Positions 25,818 through 33,043 of a stretch of DNA of 64,000 bases are shown here, in pieces (position 1 is the first letter of the stretch; every line of letters starts with the position of its first letter). The notes under the pieces are model-generated. The model did not search any database and had not been told where the DNA came from. It saw only the letters and a list, made by a program, of their open reading frames with translations. Both the position numbers and the translations under genes were made by a program. The stretch is from VXNE01 sp965200505. GTDB taxonomy: Bacteria > Pseudomonadota > Gammaproteobacteria > Pseudomonadales > Azotimanducaceae. The stretch spans positions 3,782,001 to 3,846,000 of the forward strand of contig OZ241343.1 of NCBI GenBank assembly GCA_965200505.1. Reading direction: 5' to 3'.

Positions 25818-26783
25818 ATGTTCCATTTCCAAGACGAGCGCCACGTCAACCGGGCGTTCCAACTGGCCCAAAGGTGGCGCGTGGAAGGCGACCACGACGA
25901 ATTGCACGGTCTGTTGGGCAGGCTCGCGCCGGAGCTCGACGAGCTGACAAGGAAAGGCTTGGCTTTGTACATGGCACTTTTTTACGCCGAGAATCCAAAC
26001 CCGCCGGAACCCAAGCGCACCGCCAAGACGCAGAGGGATAGGGAGATTCAACACAAAGCGGTAATCTTGGGCTACACGACGTCCCAGCTCGCAATCGAGT
26101 ACGGATTGAGCCCCACTAGGATACGCGAGATTCTGAACATGGATTGTGAGTGTTGGGGCCGCGGGCCGGGTGCGCGGTGGGAATACACTGATCCCGACGA
26201 ATTATGGGAGGCCAAAAGGAAGGTGGCCATCCACAACCGCATATACAACGCCGGCGAATTGGCGCAGCGTCAATACGTCGCAATGCCCGAAGGGCGCGTG
26301 GACAGATTGACGATTAGCCGTGTGCTAGATGATCTTCCAAGTCTTGTACGGTTACGGGAAAAGTGCAGGGCTCGTAGAACGGGCTATATGTCCATTGCAA
26401 ACGTGAGTGGGGGGTCTGTGGTGGGTTCTGTGGGTCTGGGAGCTGGGGCTAGAGGCTCACCCCTAATGGGTGCGCTATTGTCAGTGTTCTTGAAACACAA
26501 AGTGACAGTCTCAAAAGTCAACGGCTACCCGGCTTTCGTATGGAAAAACAAGATGCATGTATTCTTCCACGAATTCAATTGGCTCGTGGCGCATGGACTC
26601 TGGGCGAAGCCATACGACGGCGAGCGCACACACATTCACCATATCGACGGCGACCCCTGCAATTCCCGGCCGCGCAACCTCGTGCTTCTAACCGAACGGG
26701 AACATTGGGCTTTGCACTCTGACAAGCGCCGCAAGGCTAGGGAGAAGGCGCGGCAGGGGTCAGCACTGCAACGGAGAAAGTGA
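25818..26783 (+). CDS. HTH-HNH endonuclease-like protein
   Basis: This 321-residue protein has an N-terminal helical region with a sigma-like helix-turn-helix (about 85-110, ILGYTTSQLAIEYGLSPTR), a glycine-rich linker (about 195-215) and a C-terminal HNH nuclease module (HIHHIDGDPCNSRPRNLVLL, then EHWALHS) of the kind found in homing and phage HNH proteins. The His-His-Asn metal/catalytic set is intact. The ATG at 25818 starts just after one copy of the imperfect repeat. It may be a homing endonuclease or an element-mobility factor; the fusion with an HTH region is uncommon. Confidence 0.75.
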   Translation: MFHFQDERHVNRAFQLAQRWRVEGDHDELHGLLGRLAPELDELTRKGLALYMALFYAENPNPPEPKRTAKTQRDREIQHKAVILGYTTSQLAIEYGLSPTRIREILNMDCECWGRGPGARWEYTDPDELWEAKRKVAIHNRIYNAGELAQRQYVAMPEGRVDRLTISRVLDDLPSLVRLREKCRARRTGYMSIANVSGGSVVGSVGLGAGARGSPLMGALLSVFLKHKVTVSKVNGYPAFVWKNKMHVFFHEFNWLVAHGLWAKPYDGERTHIHHIDGDPCNSRPRNLVLLTEREHWALHSDKRRKAREKARQGSALQRRK

Positions 26784-26915
26784 CCCCGCCAAAGGCGTCT
26801 AGGATGGCGTGAGAGTCGATTCAAGGTGTGTTGGCGGGGTCATTCCGTCGGCGTTGTCAACAGCTTGGCGGTTCTGCGGCCGGAACACACCGCCTATCAC
26901 TCGCGCAAGGGTTAG

Positions 26916-27338
26916 TTAAGGAGGATCATTGACAACTGCCCGTTTTAGCTCCGTGGGGAGATTCCCCCTGATATCCGAAAACGGAGAGTTTGGATCGTCG
27001 GGCCGTTCTAACGCCCAGTAAAACATCGCGGGCTCGGACGGCTCCACAACATCGCCGCTAGGATACAGCGTTGCCCGTACAGTGGCTAGGCAACCGCAAC
27101 TGTGTTTTTTGCAGCTGGCCTCATATTCGGGATTGGCACGGCCATCGACTAGTTTAATTTGCACCCCTTGGCGAGCGCCAACGCGAAAGCCACGGTAGTA
27201 GCGCCCCCATTCCTTTATGTCATTTTCGTACATCACCCCTGCCGCGGTCAACACTCTTTCACTGTCGCAATCTAGCGTTCCGCCGCCGCAACCCGTCAAC
27301 GCCAAAGCGCCTGCCAGCATGATGATGATGGTTTTCAT
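26916..27338 (-). CDS. Small outer-membrane or periplasmic lipoprotein
   Basis: This 140-residue protein has a lipoprotein signal peptide: a hydrophobic core, lipobox LTGC at about residues 14-17 and a CGGG start to the mature protein. It contains six further cysteines, including a CKKHSCGC cluster that may form disulfides. The family is unrecognised. It is the last gene of the CsgG/PPC set: its leader (AACGGAGAC-TGAACA before ATG) is almost identical to those of the two PPC genes, separated by a 72-nt spacer with the same hairpin. Confidence 0.75.
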   Translation of the reverse strand: MKTIIIMLAGALALTGCGGGTLDCDSERVLTAAGVMYENDIKEWGRYYRGFRVGARQGVQIKLVDGRANPEYEASCKKHSCGCLATVRATLYPSGDVVEPSEPAMFYWALERPDDPNSPFSDIRGNLPTELKRAVVNDPP

Positions 27339-27370
27339 TGTTCAGTCTCCGTTGTGTGTGTGTTGAAAGG

Positions 27371-27393
27371 AAAAGGGGCGGCGAGCGCACCTT
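27371..27393. terminator. Intra-operon hairpin, copy 3 (imperfect)
   Basis: AAAAGGGGCG, loop GCGAG, then CGCACCTT: the same hairpin as the two upstream spacers but with one mismatch in the stem. Read on the minus strand it is followed by a T-run. It lies between the shorter PPC gene and the lipoprotein gene with about 32 nt left before the ATG, too little for an independent promoter. Confidence 0.55.
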
Positions 27394-27410
27394 CCCGATT
27401 GAACGCGGCG

Positions 27411-28508
27411 TTAGTCGTCTGCCTCAAACGTGGCGGTAATGTCGTAGTCGAATGGGTCGGTGTCCTCCTGCCCACTTACTCTAAGGAAGTAAGTGCCTTT
27501 GTCAACGTCAAGGGAGAAGTCGCCAGTCGTAACTCGCAAACTGCCACTTGTACTGCCCCGTAATCGAGCGTCCTCGCTATTGTACATTCGTACCGTCATG
27601 TAGGCCCTATCATGGTACCAATATACCGTCAACCCGCCGCTTTCACTGACGGCGAAACTGTACCAGTCAACGTCGGTGCCGGAGCTGATTCGGCCCTCAT
27701 GCTCTACGCCATTGCTAAGGCGCACCGCACTGCGGCCGACCAAAGCGCCCACCGTGGATAGGTTGGAGATATGGCCGGAGGAAGTGTAAAGCAGGCTTTG
27801 GCCCTCCACTTCGGCGACGTTGCCGGTGACCCGGAGTTGCCACTTGCCCGAACCGTCGCCGAGCGTTCCTTCCAAACCATCCGCGCCTTCCTCCAAGTCA
27901 ACCGCGGTGAGCGTTCGGGATTGCCCGGCGGGCAGCGTCAATCGCACCGGGCCGTACTGGTTCCTTCTATCGTCCCAAGCGTCAATCCGCAAGGTTTCGT
28001 CCGCGTCGCCCCAGTTGATTAGCCGCAGCCTGCTTTGTTGCGTTGTGTTGCTCGCGGGGTTGAAAATCTTGGCGCTAAGGTACTCCGTTCCCGGCAACAC
28101 GTCGTGCATTGCGGTTAGGAACCCGTCGCGTGTGCGAATGAACGCCGAAACGTCTATGTACAGCTCCGTTTCAATCTGCAAGCGCCAGTTGCCTTGCCGC
28201 GGTGCGCCTATGCCGGTTCTGATTCCCTTGCTCGCGTTCCCGTCGGTTAAATCGCCGGAGTTGAAGTGAAGGTTTTGCCTTGCGGCAAGGCGGATTGTCA
28301 CGGTGTCGTAAACGGTTCCGCCATCGTCAACGGCCGTTACATGCACGTCGCCGGCATCATCAGAACGGTTGACGATTCGCACGAAACTTTGCAGAAAGCT
28401 ATCCGTCGCCGGCAGCATCAAAGGCACGGTGGGCCGGTAAGTCTCGGCGTCTTGCCCAAACATGGGCATGGCGCATAGCGCCGCGATGATTGCGATGGTG
28501 GCTTTCAT
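27411..28508 (-). CDS. Secreted PPC-domain protein, short paralogue
   Basis: This 365-residue protein has a signal peptide (MKATIAIIAALCAMPMFG). A beta-rich domain of about 100 residues follows, apparently duplicated (about 25-125 and 130-245), each half carrying a V/LRxxNxxD block and a late SGDL or VDLEEG element. The C-terminal ~110 residues resemble the bacterial pre-peptidase C-terminal (PPC) beta-sandwich, ending in DKGTYFLRVSGQED. The first 40 residues are nearly identical to the larger paralogue upstream, showing recent duplication. It is probably exported; the CsgG homologue encoded upstream could be its outer-membrane route (inference). Confidence 0.75.
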   Translation of the reverse strand: MKATIAIIAALCAMPMFGQDAETYRPTVPLMLPATDSFLQSFVRIVNRSDDAGDVHVTAVDDGGTVYDTVTIRLAARQNLHFNSGDLTDGNASKGIRTGIGAPRQGNWRLQIETELYIDVSAFIRTRDGFLTAMHDVLPGTEYLSAKIFNPASNTTQQSRLRLINWGDADETLRIDAWDDRRNQYGPVRLTLPAGQSRTLTAVDLEEGADGLEGTLGDGSGKWQLRVTGNVAEVEGQSLLYTSSGHISNLSTVGALVGRSAVRLSNGVEHEGRISSGTDVDWYSFAVSESGGLTVYWYHDRAYMTVRMYNSEDARLRGSTSGSLRVTTGDFSLDVDKGTYFLRVSGQEDTDPFDYDITATFEADD

Positions 28509-28535
28509 TGTTCTGTCTCCGTTGTGTGTGAAGGT

Positions 28536-28561
28536 AAAAGGGGCGGCGAGCGCCCCTTTTT
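28536..28561. terminator. Intra-operon hairpin, copy 2
   Basis: A perfect 10-bp stem AAAAGGGGCG / CGCCCCTTTT with loop GCGAG. Symmetric A and T flanks make it a possible bidirectional Rho-independent terminator. On the minus strand it follows the larger PPC gene and leaves about 27 nt, all leader, before the next ATG. It is therefore likely an attenuator or a 3'-end stabiliser within one transcript. Confidence 0.6.
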
Positions 28562-28581
28562 CCCGATTGAACGCCGCGGCG

Positions 28582-30045
28582 TTAGTTACTGTACACCGCG
28601 TGAACGGTGTACGGGCCGGTTTCGTCTTGGCGGCGCTCAAACACCCGCAAGTAGTAAGTGCCGGCCTCAACGTCGCGTTCGATTCTGAAATTGTTACCGA
28701 CGCCGCCACCGCTAGTGGCATCAAGGGACTCACTTGAACTGTCGTACAGGTAGCCGACTGTGTCAGTTGGGCCGGTAGTGTAGAGCGTCAACGTGCCGCC
28801 CCGATTGAGTGCCACCCTAAACCAGTCCTCGTCCCGATCCCAATGGATTCTTCCCGATAGCTGGCTGTTAATGCGAAGGTTGGTTGCGTCACTTAGCGTG
28901 TCGCCGTGGTCGTCGTCGCTATGAGTGTCGAAGTCTGCGTGAACGGTGTACGGGCCGGTTTCGTCTTGGCGGTACTCAAACACCCGCAAGTAGTAAGTGC
29001 CGGCCTCAACGTCGCGTTCGATTCTGAAATTGCCACCGACGCCGCCACCGCTAGTGGCATCAAGGGACTCACTTGAACTGTCGTACAGGTAGCCGACTGT
29101 GTTAGTTGGGCCGGTAGTGTAGAGCGTCAAGGTGCCGCGCTCGGTGATTACAAACACAAAGTAGTCTTCGTCGTCCTGTGGGTTAATTCTGCCAAACCGC
29201 TGGCCATTTAGAGCCAAGGGCGTTGGGTTACTCGACGTGTCGCCGTGGTCTGCGCGGTCGCCTTCGGCCGCCGAGAAGCCATCCCTCGAAGTGTTGGAGA
29301 TATGGCCGGACGATGCGTAAAGCAGACTTTGCGCGACTATCGAACGGAGCTCGCCGCGGAGCGTGAGTTGCCACTTGCCCATGCCGTCGCCGAGACTTCC
29401 GGTTAAGCCGTCCGCCCCCCCTTCCTCCAAGTCACCCGCGGTGAGTGTGCGCGAGTGTCCGGCGGGCAGGGTCAACGAAACCGACCCGCGAACGGCATTG
29501 CTATCATCCTTTCCTTCAATCTCGACGGTCGCATCTTCCGCACCCCAGTTGATTACGCGCAACCTGCTTCGTTGGGTTTCGTTGCTTGCGGGGTTGAAAA
29601 TCCCCGCGAACAGATCCACCTGCTGCCACGGCAGCACGTCATGCATTGCGGTTAGGAACCCGTCGCGGGTGCGAATGAAGGAAAGCACTTGAACATCCAA
29701 AAGCGTATCGACGCTCAAACGCCAATTGCCTTCAATCGGCGAACCTATGCCGCGTGTAATGCCTTTGTTCGCGTTGCCGTCGGTTAAGTCGCCGGAATTG
29801 AAGTGGATTGTTTGGCCGGCGGCCAGTTGAATTGTGACCGGAGCAAAGACGTTGCCGCCATCGTCAACGGCGGTTATCTCCACTTCGCCGGCGTAATCAC
29901 TTTTGTTGATTAGCCGCACGAAACTTTGCAGAAAGCTATCCGTCGCCGGGAGCATCAAAGGCACGGTGGGCCGGTAAGTCTCGGCGTCTTGCCCAAACAT
30001 GGGCATGGCGCATAGCGCCGCGATGATTGCGATGGTGGCTTTCAT
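28582..30045 (-). CDS. Secreted PPC-domain protein, long paralogue
   Basis: This 487-residue paralogue of the next gene has the same signal peptide and duplicated N-terminal beta domain (HFNSGDLTDGN, SFIRTRDGFLTAMHDVLP). It carries two C-terminal PPC-type repeats (about 265-365 and 378-487) instead of one. The two repeats share long identical peptides such as GTLTLYTTGPT and FRIERDVEAGTYYLRVFE, reflecting a near-identical in-frame DNA duplication. PPC domains usually occur on secreted enzymes, but no catalytic domain is present here, so a structural or adhesive role is more likely. The SD is GGAGAC, identical in its paralogue. Confidence 0.78.
   Translation of the reverse strand: MKATIAIIAALCAMPMFGQDAETYRPTVPLMLPATDSFLQSFVRLINKSDYAGEVEITAVDDGGNVFAPVTIQLAAGQTIHFNSGDLTDGNANKGITRGIGSPIEGNWRLSVDTLLDVQVLSFIRTRDGFLTAMHDVLPWQQVDLFAGIFNPASNETQRSRLRVINWGAEDATVEIEGKDDSNAVRGSVSLTLPAGHSRTLTAGDLEEGGADGLTGSLGDGMGKWQLTLRGELRSIVAQSLLYASSGHISNTSRDGFSAAEGDRADHGDTSSNPTPLALNGQRFGRINPQDDEDYFVFVITERGTLTLYTTGPTNTVGYLYDSSSESLDATSGGGVGGNFRIERDVEAGTYYLRVFEYRQDETGPYTVHADFDTHSDDDHGDTLSDATNLRINSQLSGRIHWDRDEDWFRVALNRGGTLTLYTTGPTDTVGYLYDSSSESLDATSGGGVGNNFRIERDVEAGTYYLRVFERRQDETGPYTVHAVYSN
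28598..29138. repeat. Near-identical ~200-bp direct repeat within the PPC gene
   Basis: Segments 28598-28799 and 28937-29138 differ at only a few positions and are offset by 339 bp (113 codons), so the second PPC domain arose by a recent in-frame duplication. Such repeats can contract or expand by recombination, changing domain number. Confidence 0.8.
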
Positions 30046-30071
30046 TGTTCTGTCTCCGTTGTGTGTGAAGG

Positions 30072-30096
30072 AAAAAGGGGCGGCGAGCGCCCCTTT
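30072..30096. terminator. Intra-operon hairpin, copy 1
   Basis: Stem AAAGGGGCG / CGCCCCTTT with loop GCGAG and an A5 tract (T5 on the minus strand) directly after. It lies between the CsgG-family gene and the long PPC gene. Only about 26 nt remain before the downstream ATG, so that gene must rely on read-through or on processing at the hairpin. Confidence 0.6.
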
Positions 30097-30117
30097 CCCG
30101 ATTGAACGCCGCGGCGT

Positions 30118-31062
30118 TCAGTTATTCCACAGCTTGCGCCTCTTCTTCTTTGGCTTTCCGCCATCGCCCCCTTGGGCAACTTCGTTAGTTATGCGGGCAA
30201 GCATTCCGTCGGCCACGCCTCCGCCTTCAATGACCATCGCTTTCGAGAAGCGGTCTTGAACGCTGGTTATTTGCAGCTTGCCTACGGGCGTTTCTTCGCG
30301 GCCCAACTCCTCTCCGGTGTCGGGGTCAATGAACGCCTCACCTTGGCTGAACACTTGCAGCACGTCGTTTTCGTTCAGTAATGCAGTGCCGTAGTTGAGC
30401 ATGACTTCCCCGTTTGCCTGCACACGCACAACTCTAATCGGGAAGATGTTGGAAACGATGAGCGCGGTAACTCCTTGGGCGGTAACACGCATGACTTCGC
30501 CTAGCGCCGCGCTAGAGTCTGATTCCCCACCGGACGCGACGCCATCAATGGCGAAAGCGCCGCCGGTTCGGACCTCCTTGCTGATGGTCTCGGCGAAGCC
30601 AATGGAACCGCTTTGCGCGTCAATGACGCGAACGTCAACGGCCATTCGTGCAGTCTCTGACGATCCGCCAAACCCACCGAATTGAGCTGCCTGTTCGACA
30701 GTGCCGTATTCGGTGATTGCGCCCAAGAGTATGTAATCAACCCCATCAACGCTCACCCCCGTTGGGTATCCACCGCCACCGGAGAAACTTTGGAGGCCCT
30801 GTTCTTGGAAGATGTCGGCGAGCCGATCCCGCTCAACCACGTTGAACTTGTTGGTTTTCACCAAGGCAGTTGTAATCATGTCCACAAAGGCGCGTGTGTC
30901 TTCGCGGGGTTCTCGCCCGTAGGCGCGTAGGCGCTTGTTGGATGCCGAGTCCATAGCTCGGTATTCAATCTCGCCTACGCCAATGACAGCCTTGCCTTGG
31001 CCGAACGAAGGGGCGGCGGCTAGCACGGCCGCGGCGAGCGTGGCGATGATGGCGCGTTTCAT
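30118..31062 (-). CDS. CsgG/HfaB-family outer-membrane secretion protein
   Basis: This 314-residue protein starts at the ATG at 31062 after CGGAGACTTGAAC. The signal peptide (about 1-19, AAAPSFG) lacks a lipobox cysteine, unlike E. coli CsgG. CsgG-domain features include the FVDMITTALVKTNKFNVVERDRLADIFQEQGLQ block, VDYILLGAITEYG and the DVRVIDAQSGSIGFAETISKE strand pair. CsgG homologues form outer-membrane pores for curli-type subunits or act in holdfast assembly. A Lys/Arg-rich tail (KPKKKRRK) ends the protein. It heads the four-gene set, making it a candidate exporter for the PPC proteins. Confidence 0.82.
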   Translation of the reverse strand: MKRAIIATLAAAVLAAAPSFGQGKAVIGVGEIEYRAMDSASNKRLRAYGREPREDTRAFVDMITTALVKTNKFNVVERDRLADIFQEQGLQSFSGGGGYPTGVSVDGVDYILLGAITEYGTVEQAAQFGGFGGSSETARMAVDVRVIDAQSGSIGFAETISKEVRTGGAFAIDGVASGGESDSSAALGEVMRVTAQGVTALIVSNIFPIRVVRVQANGEVMLNYGTALLNENDVLQVFSQGEAFIDPDTGEELGREETPVGKLQITSVQDRFSKAMVIEGGGVADGMLARITNEVAQGGDGGKPKKKRRKLWNN

Positions 31063-31121
31063 GTTCAAGTCTCCGTAGTCGGTTCGGCACCGCTCACCCC
31101 CCCGGCAAGCGGAATCGCCCG

Positions 31122-31153
31122 ACACTAGCAGAGCCCCCCCCCCCCGGTGTCAA
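31122..31153 (-). promoter_or_regulatory. Candidate phase-variable promoter of the CsgG set (G12 spacer)
   Basis: Read on the minus strand: a perfect -35 TTGACA (31153-31148), CC, twelve G (31145-31134), CTC, then TGCTAGTGT. Counting to TGCTAG the spacer is 17 nt. Counting to TAGTGT, preceded by an extended-minus-10 TG, it is 20 nt. A further C7 tract lies at 31097-31103 in the presumed leader. Homopolymers placed between -35 and -10 boxes are the known switch design of Neisseria porA. The predicted transcript would start about 50-60 nt before the CsgG ATG. Confidence 0.6.
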
Positions 31154-31243
31154 GCGCCGCGGTCGCCATCCGTTCGACGCGAGCTGGCAGGCGGCGTTCC
31201 GCTTCGCCTTTCCACCTTCCCGGTCGGCAGTTGCCGTTGCGGC

Positions 31244-31287
31244 GTGATATCACCGCGATATCGCCCGTGATATCGCCGTGATATCAC
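31244..31287. promoter_or_regulatory. Array of four GATATC palindromes
   Basis: Four GATATC cores (31246, 31257, 31269, 31280; spacing 11, 12, 11 bp) sit in 44 bp. The outer two are the perfect 10-bp palindrome GTGATATCAC and the whole array is nearly symmetric about its centre. Regular helical-turn spacing suggests cooperative binding of a dimeric regulator. It lies upstream of a small open frame at 31302 and about 90 bp behind the -35 of the CsgG promoter, so it could serve either direction. Confidence 0.6.
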
Positions 31288-31301
31288 AATCTGGAGAAAC
31301 G

Positions 31302-31445
31302 ATGGACATTGCCCGTCGCAATCCCCCGTTGCAGTTGCGGATCGTTAAGAGGCCATGCGGCCCAAGGGGCGCACCCAGAGGCCATATGGCGGCTTTTCGC
31401 ACCCTGCCCTATGGCATCGCATGGCTTGCAGGAAAAGCGCCTTAG
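31302..31445 (+). CDS. Small basic protein, putative
   Basis: A 47-codon open frame starts ATG GAC ATT 5 nt after a GGAG ribosome-binding site and immediately downstream of the GATATC array. The product is basic (MDIARRNPPLQLRIVKRPCG at its start) with no recognised family. Its only support is the good RBS, the placement behind an operator-like array and location next to the integrase, where small directionality or control proteins are often encoded. Confidence 0.35.
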   Translation: MDIARRNPPLQLRIVKRPCGPRGAPRGHMAAFRTLPYGIAWLAGKAP

Positions 31446-31593
31446 ACGCGCCCCACGGCGCTTAGACGCGATGCGCCCGAATTTCGGCGCTACGGGCGCG
31501 TGGCGCGGCGTCGCCGCGGCGCGTGGGGGTGTCCGGCCGGGAAAAGCGCCGCGCCACGGCGTCTTGCAGGCGGTCTCCGGCGATGGGCCGAAG

Positions 31594-31614
31594 AAAAGGG
31601 GCGACTAGCGCCCC
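31594..31614 (-). terminator. Rho-independent terminator of the integrase gene
   Basis: On the minus strand GGGGCG, loop CTAGT, CGCCCC, TTTT lies 25-45 nt after the integrase stop. It has the same stem as the three hairpins in the CsgG set but a different loop. Confidence 0.65.
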
Positions 31615-31638
31615 TCTCCGTTCGAGACTGGCGGCGGC

Positions 31639-32856
31639 TTACGCGGCTTCGCGTTCCCGGCGGCGCTTCTCGGCGATGGCGACGTGCGCTTTCGTCGGTT
31701 CGCAGTGCTTCGCCCACGCCTGCATGACACCGCGGCGCTTCTCCAAGTAGTCGGTTCGCAGATAGGCCGCCTCAACCGCGTTCCGCACGGTGTGGGCGAG
31801 CGCGGCTTCCGCAATGTCGCGTTCAACGCCATGCTCGGCGGCCCAATCGCGGAACGATGAGCGGAACCCGTGAACCGTGGCGTCCATGCCGTTCTCGTGC
31901 AGGAGGTTGATGAGCATTTTGTCCTGCAACACCTTGCCTTGCCGCGCCGGGAAGATGAGCCCATCGTTCCCGTGGGCCTCCATAGCGGCGTTCAGAATCT
32001 CGAACGCATCATCCGGCAACGGCACGACGTGTTCCGCCTTCGCCTTCATTCGTTCGGCCGGGACAGTCCATGTACCCGCTTTCCAGTCAATCTCACTCCA
32101 AGTTGCGCCGCGCACTTCGCCCGAACGCGCCGCGGTGAGGATCAGGAACTCGAAGGCGAGCTTGGCCGAAACGGAGCCGCGGTGGGCGTTCCGCACCGTG
32201 GCGATGGCTTGCGGCACCTCGGCGTAGGGAAGCGCCTTGCGGTGCTCGTGGTTCCGCGCCTGCTTGGGCAACACCGCGTCGACGGAGGCCACCGGGTTCG
32301 ATTCGCGGTGGCCGTGCGCCACGGCCCACGCCATGACCGCGGCGATGCGCCGCTTGATCCGCGGCGCGGCGTCAGTCTTGACGTTCCATATCGGCTTCAA
32401 GATGGCAAGCACGTCGGCCGTCGTGATCGCGTCGACGCGCTTGCCGCCGATCGTCGGCATGGCGTAGGTCTCCAAGCTCGCCTGCCAGTCCGCCGCGGTC
32501 TTGGGCCGCCACGATTGCGAGTGAATCTCGAAGTAGGCGGCAAAGGCTTCGCGGAAGGTAGGCGCGTTCGACGCCGCGCCGTTCGAGACTGCCGCGGCCA
32601 AGGGGTTCCGCGTGGCAAACGGGTTCTCGCCGCGGCGCAAGGCGCGTCGATTGTCTAGCGCGGTGTCGCGGGCCTCCTGCAACGAAACGAGCGGGTAGCC
32701 GCCGAGGCCGCGTTCCATCCTGCCGCCGCCGGTTTGGATGATCTGTACCCATGAACGCGAACCGGATTCGCGCACCCGCAGGTACAGCGTTCCGCCGTCG
32801 CCCCACAAGCCCGGCCCTTTCGATTCGATTTCCTTCACTTTGAGTTTCCCGTGCAT
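31639..32856 (-). CDS. Tyrosine recombinase / P4-type integrase
   Basis: The ATG at 32856 follows ACGGAG (frame opens at 32889). The 405-residue protein has an N-terminal DUF4102-like arm-binding domain (LWGDGGTLYLRVRESGSRSW, LGGYPLVSLQEARD), a core-binding SAM-like domain and the catalytic domain with the full set: Arg in TAARSGEVRG, His-x-x-Arg in HGFRSSFRDWA, His in ALAHT and the Tyr nucleophile in AAYLRTDYLEKRR. It should catalyse insertion and excision of the surrounding element. It lies 180 nt from the right-hand core repeat, transcribed inward. Confidence 0.93.
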   Translation of the reverse strand: MHGKLKVKEIESKGPGLWGDGGTLYLRVRESGSRSWVQIIQTGGGRMERGLGGYPLVSLQEARDTALDNRRALRRGENPFATRNPLAAAVSNGAASNAPTFREAFAAYFEIHSQSWRPKTAADWQASLETYAMPTIGGKRVDAITTADVLAILKPIWNVKTDAAPRIKRRIAAVMAWAVAHGHRESNPVASVDAVLPKQARNHEHRKALPYAEVPQAIATVRNAHRGSVSAKLAFEFLILTAARSGEVRGATWSEIDWKAGTWTVPAERMKAKAEHVVPLPDDAFEILNAAMEAHGNDGLIFPARQGKVLQDKMLINLLHENGMDATVHGFRSSFRDWAAEHGVERDIAEAALAHTVRNAVEAAYLRTDYLEKRRGVMQAWAKHCEPTKAHVAIAEKRRREREAA

Positions 32857-33035
32857 GATTCGCTCCGTTTTCGTACAATGCATGGTCATATTGCAGGAAA
32901 AGAACCGCGCCCGTCAAGCGTTTCGAGTGAATTTTTTGCACTTCCGCTATTTTTTCTTACGAATCAACAAATTATGGCTGTGTGGGGGTACACGCCTAAA
33001 TGCGAACGGTTCTCGATTGCGGCGTGAATCCGCTC

Positions 33036-33043
33036 CCATCCGC
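33036..33043. other. Right attachment site (attR) core
   Basis: CCATCCGC here matches the left junction at 23424-23431. Downstream of it the reading frame resumes as an Ig-like adhesin segment. The ~140 bp between the integrase start and this site is AT-rich and gene-free, as expected for arm-type integrase binding sites. Confidence 0.55.

Larger units (their letters stand above)
23424..33043. mobile_element. 9.6 kb integrative element inserted in an adhesin gene
   Basis: The element is bounded by the 8-bp direct repeat CCATCCGC (23424-23431 and 33036-33043). It contains a tyrosine integrase at the right end, an HTH-HNH protein, a small unknown protein, repeat-rich non-coding DNA and a CsgG/PPC/lipoprotein gene set. 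Joining the flanks at the repeat gives a continuous reading frame (ATVTIR followed by GTDAAPSFG), Calx-beta to Ig-like. The interior is visibly richer in A+T than the flanks over long stretches. No conjugation, replication or capsid gene is seen, so it is probably a small mobilisable or satellite-like element. Confidence 0.7.

Noticed and set aside
31443..31727. Overlapping Arg-rich open frames beside the integrase end
   Set aside because: They run through the integrase terminator and the end of the integrase gene in other frames.
32856..33035. tRNA-end attachment site for the integrase
   Set aside because: No tRNA-like cloverleaf or CCA end is present at either junction; the target is the adhesin gene.
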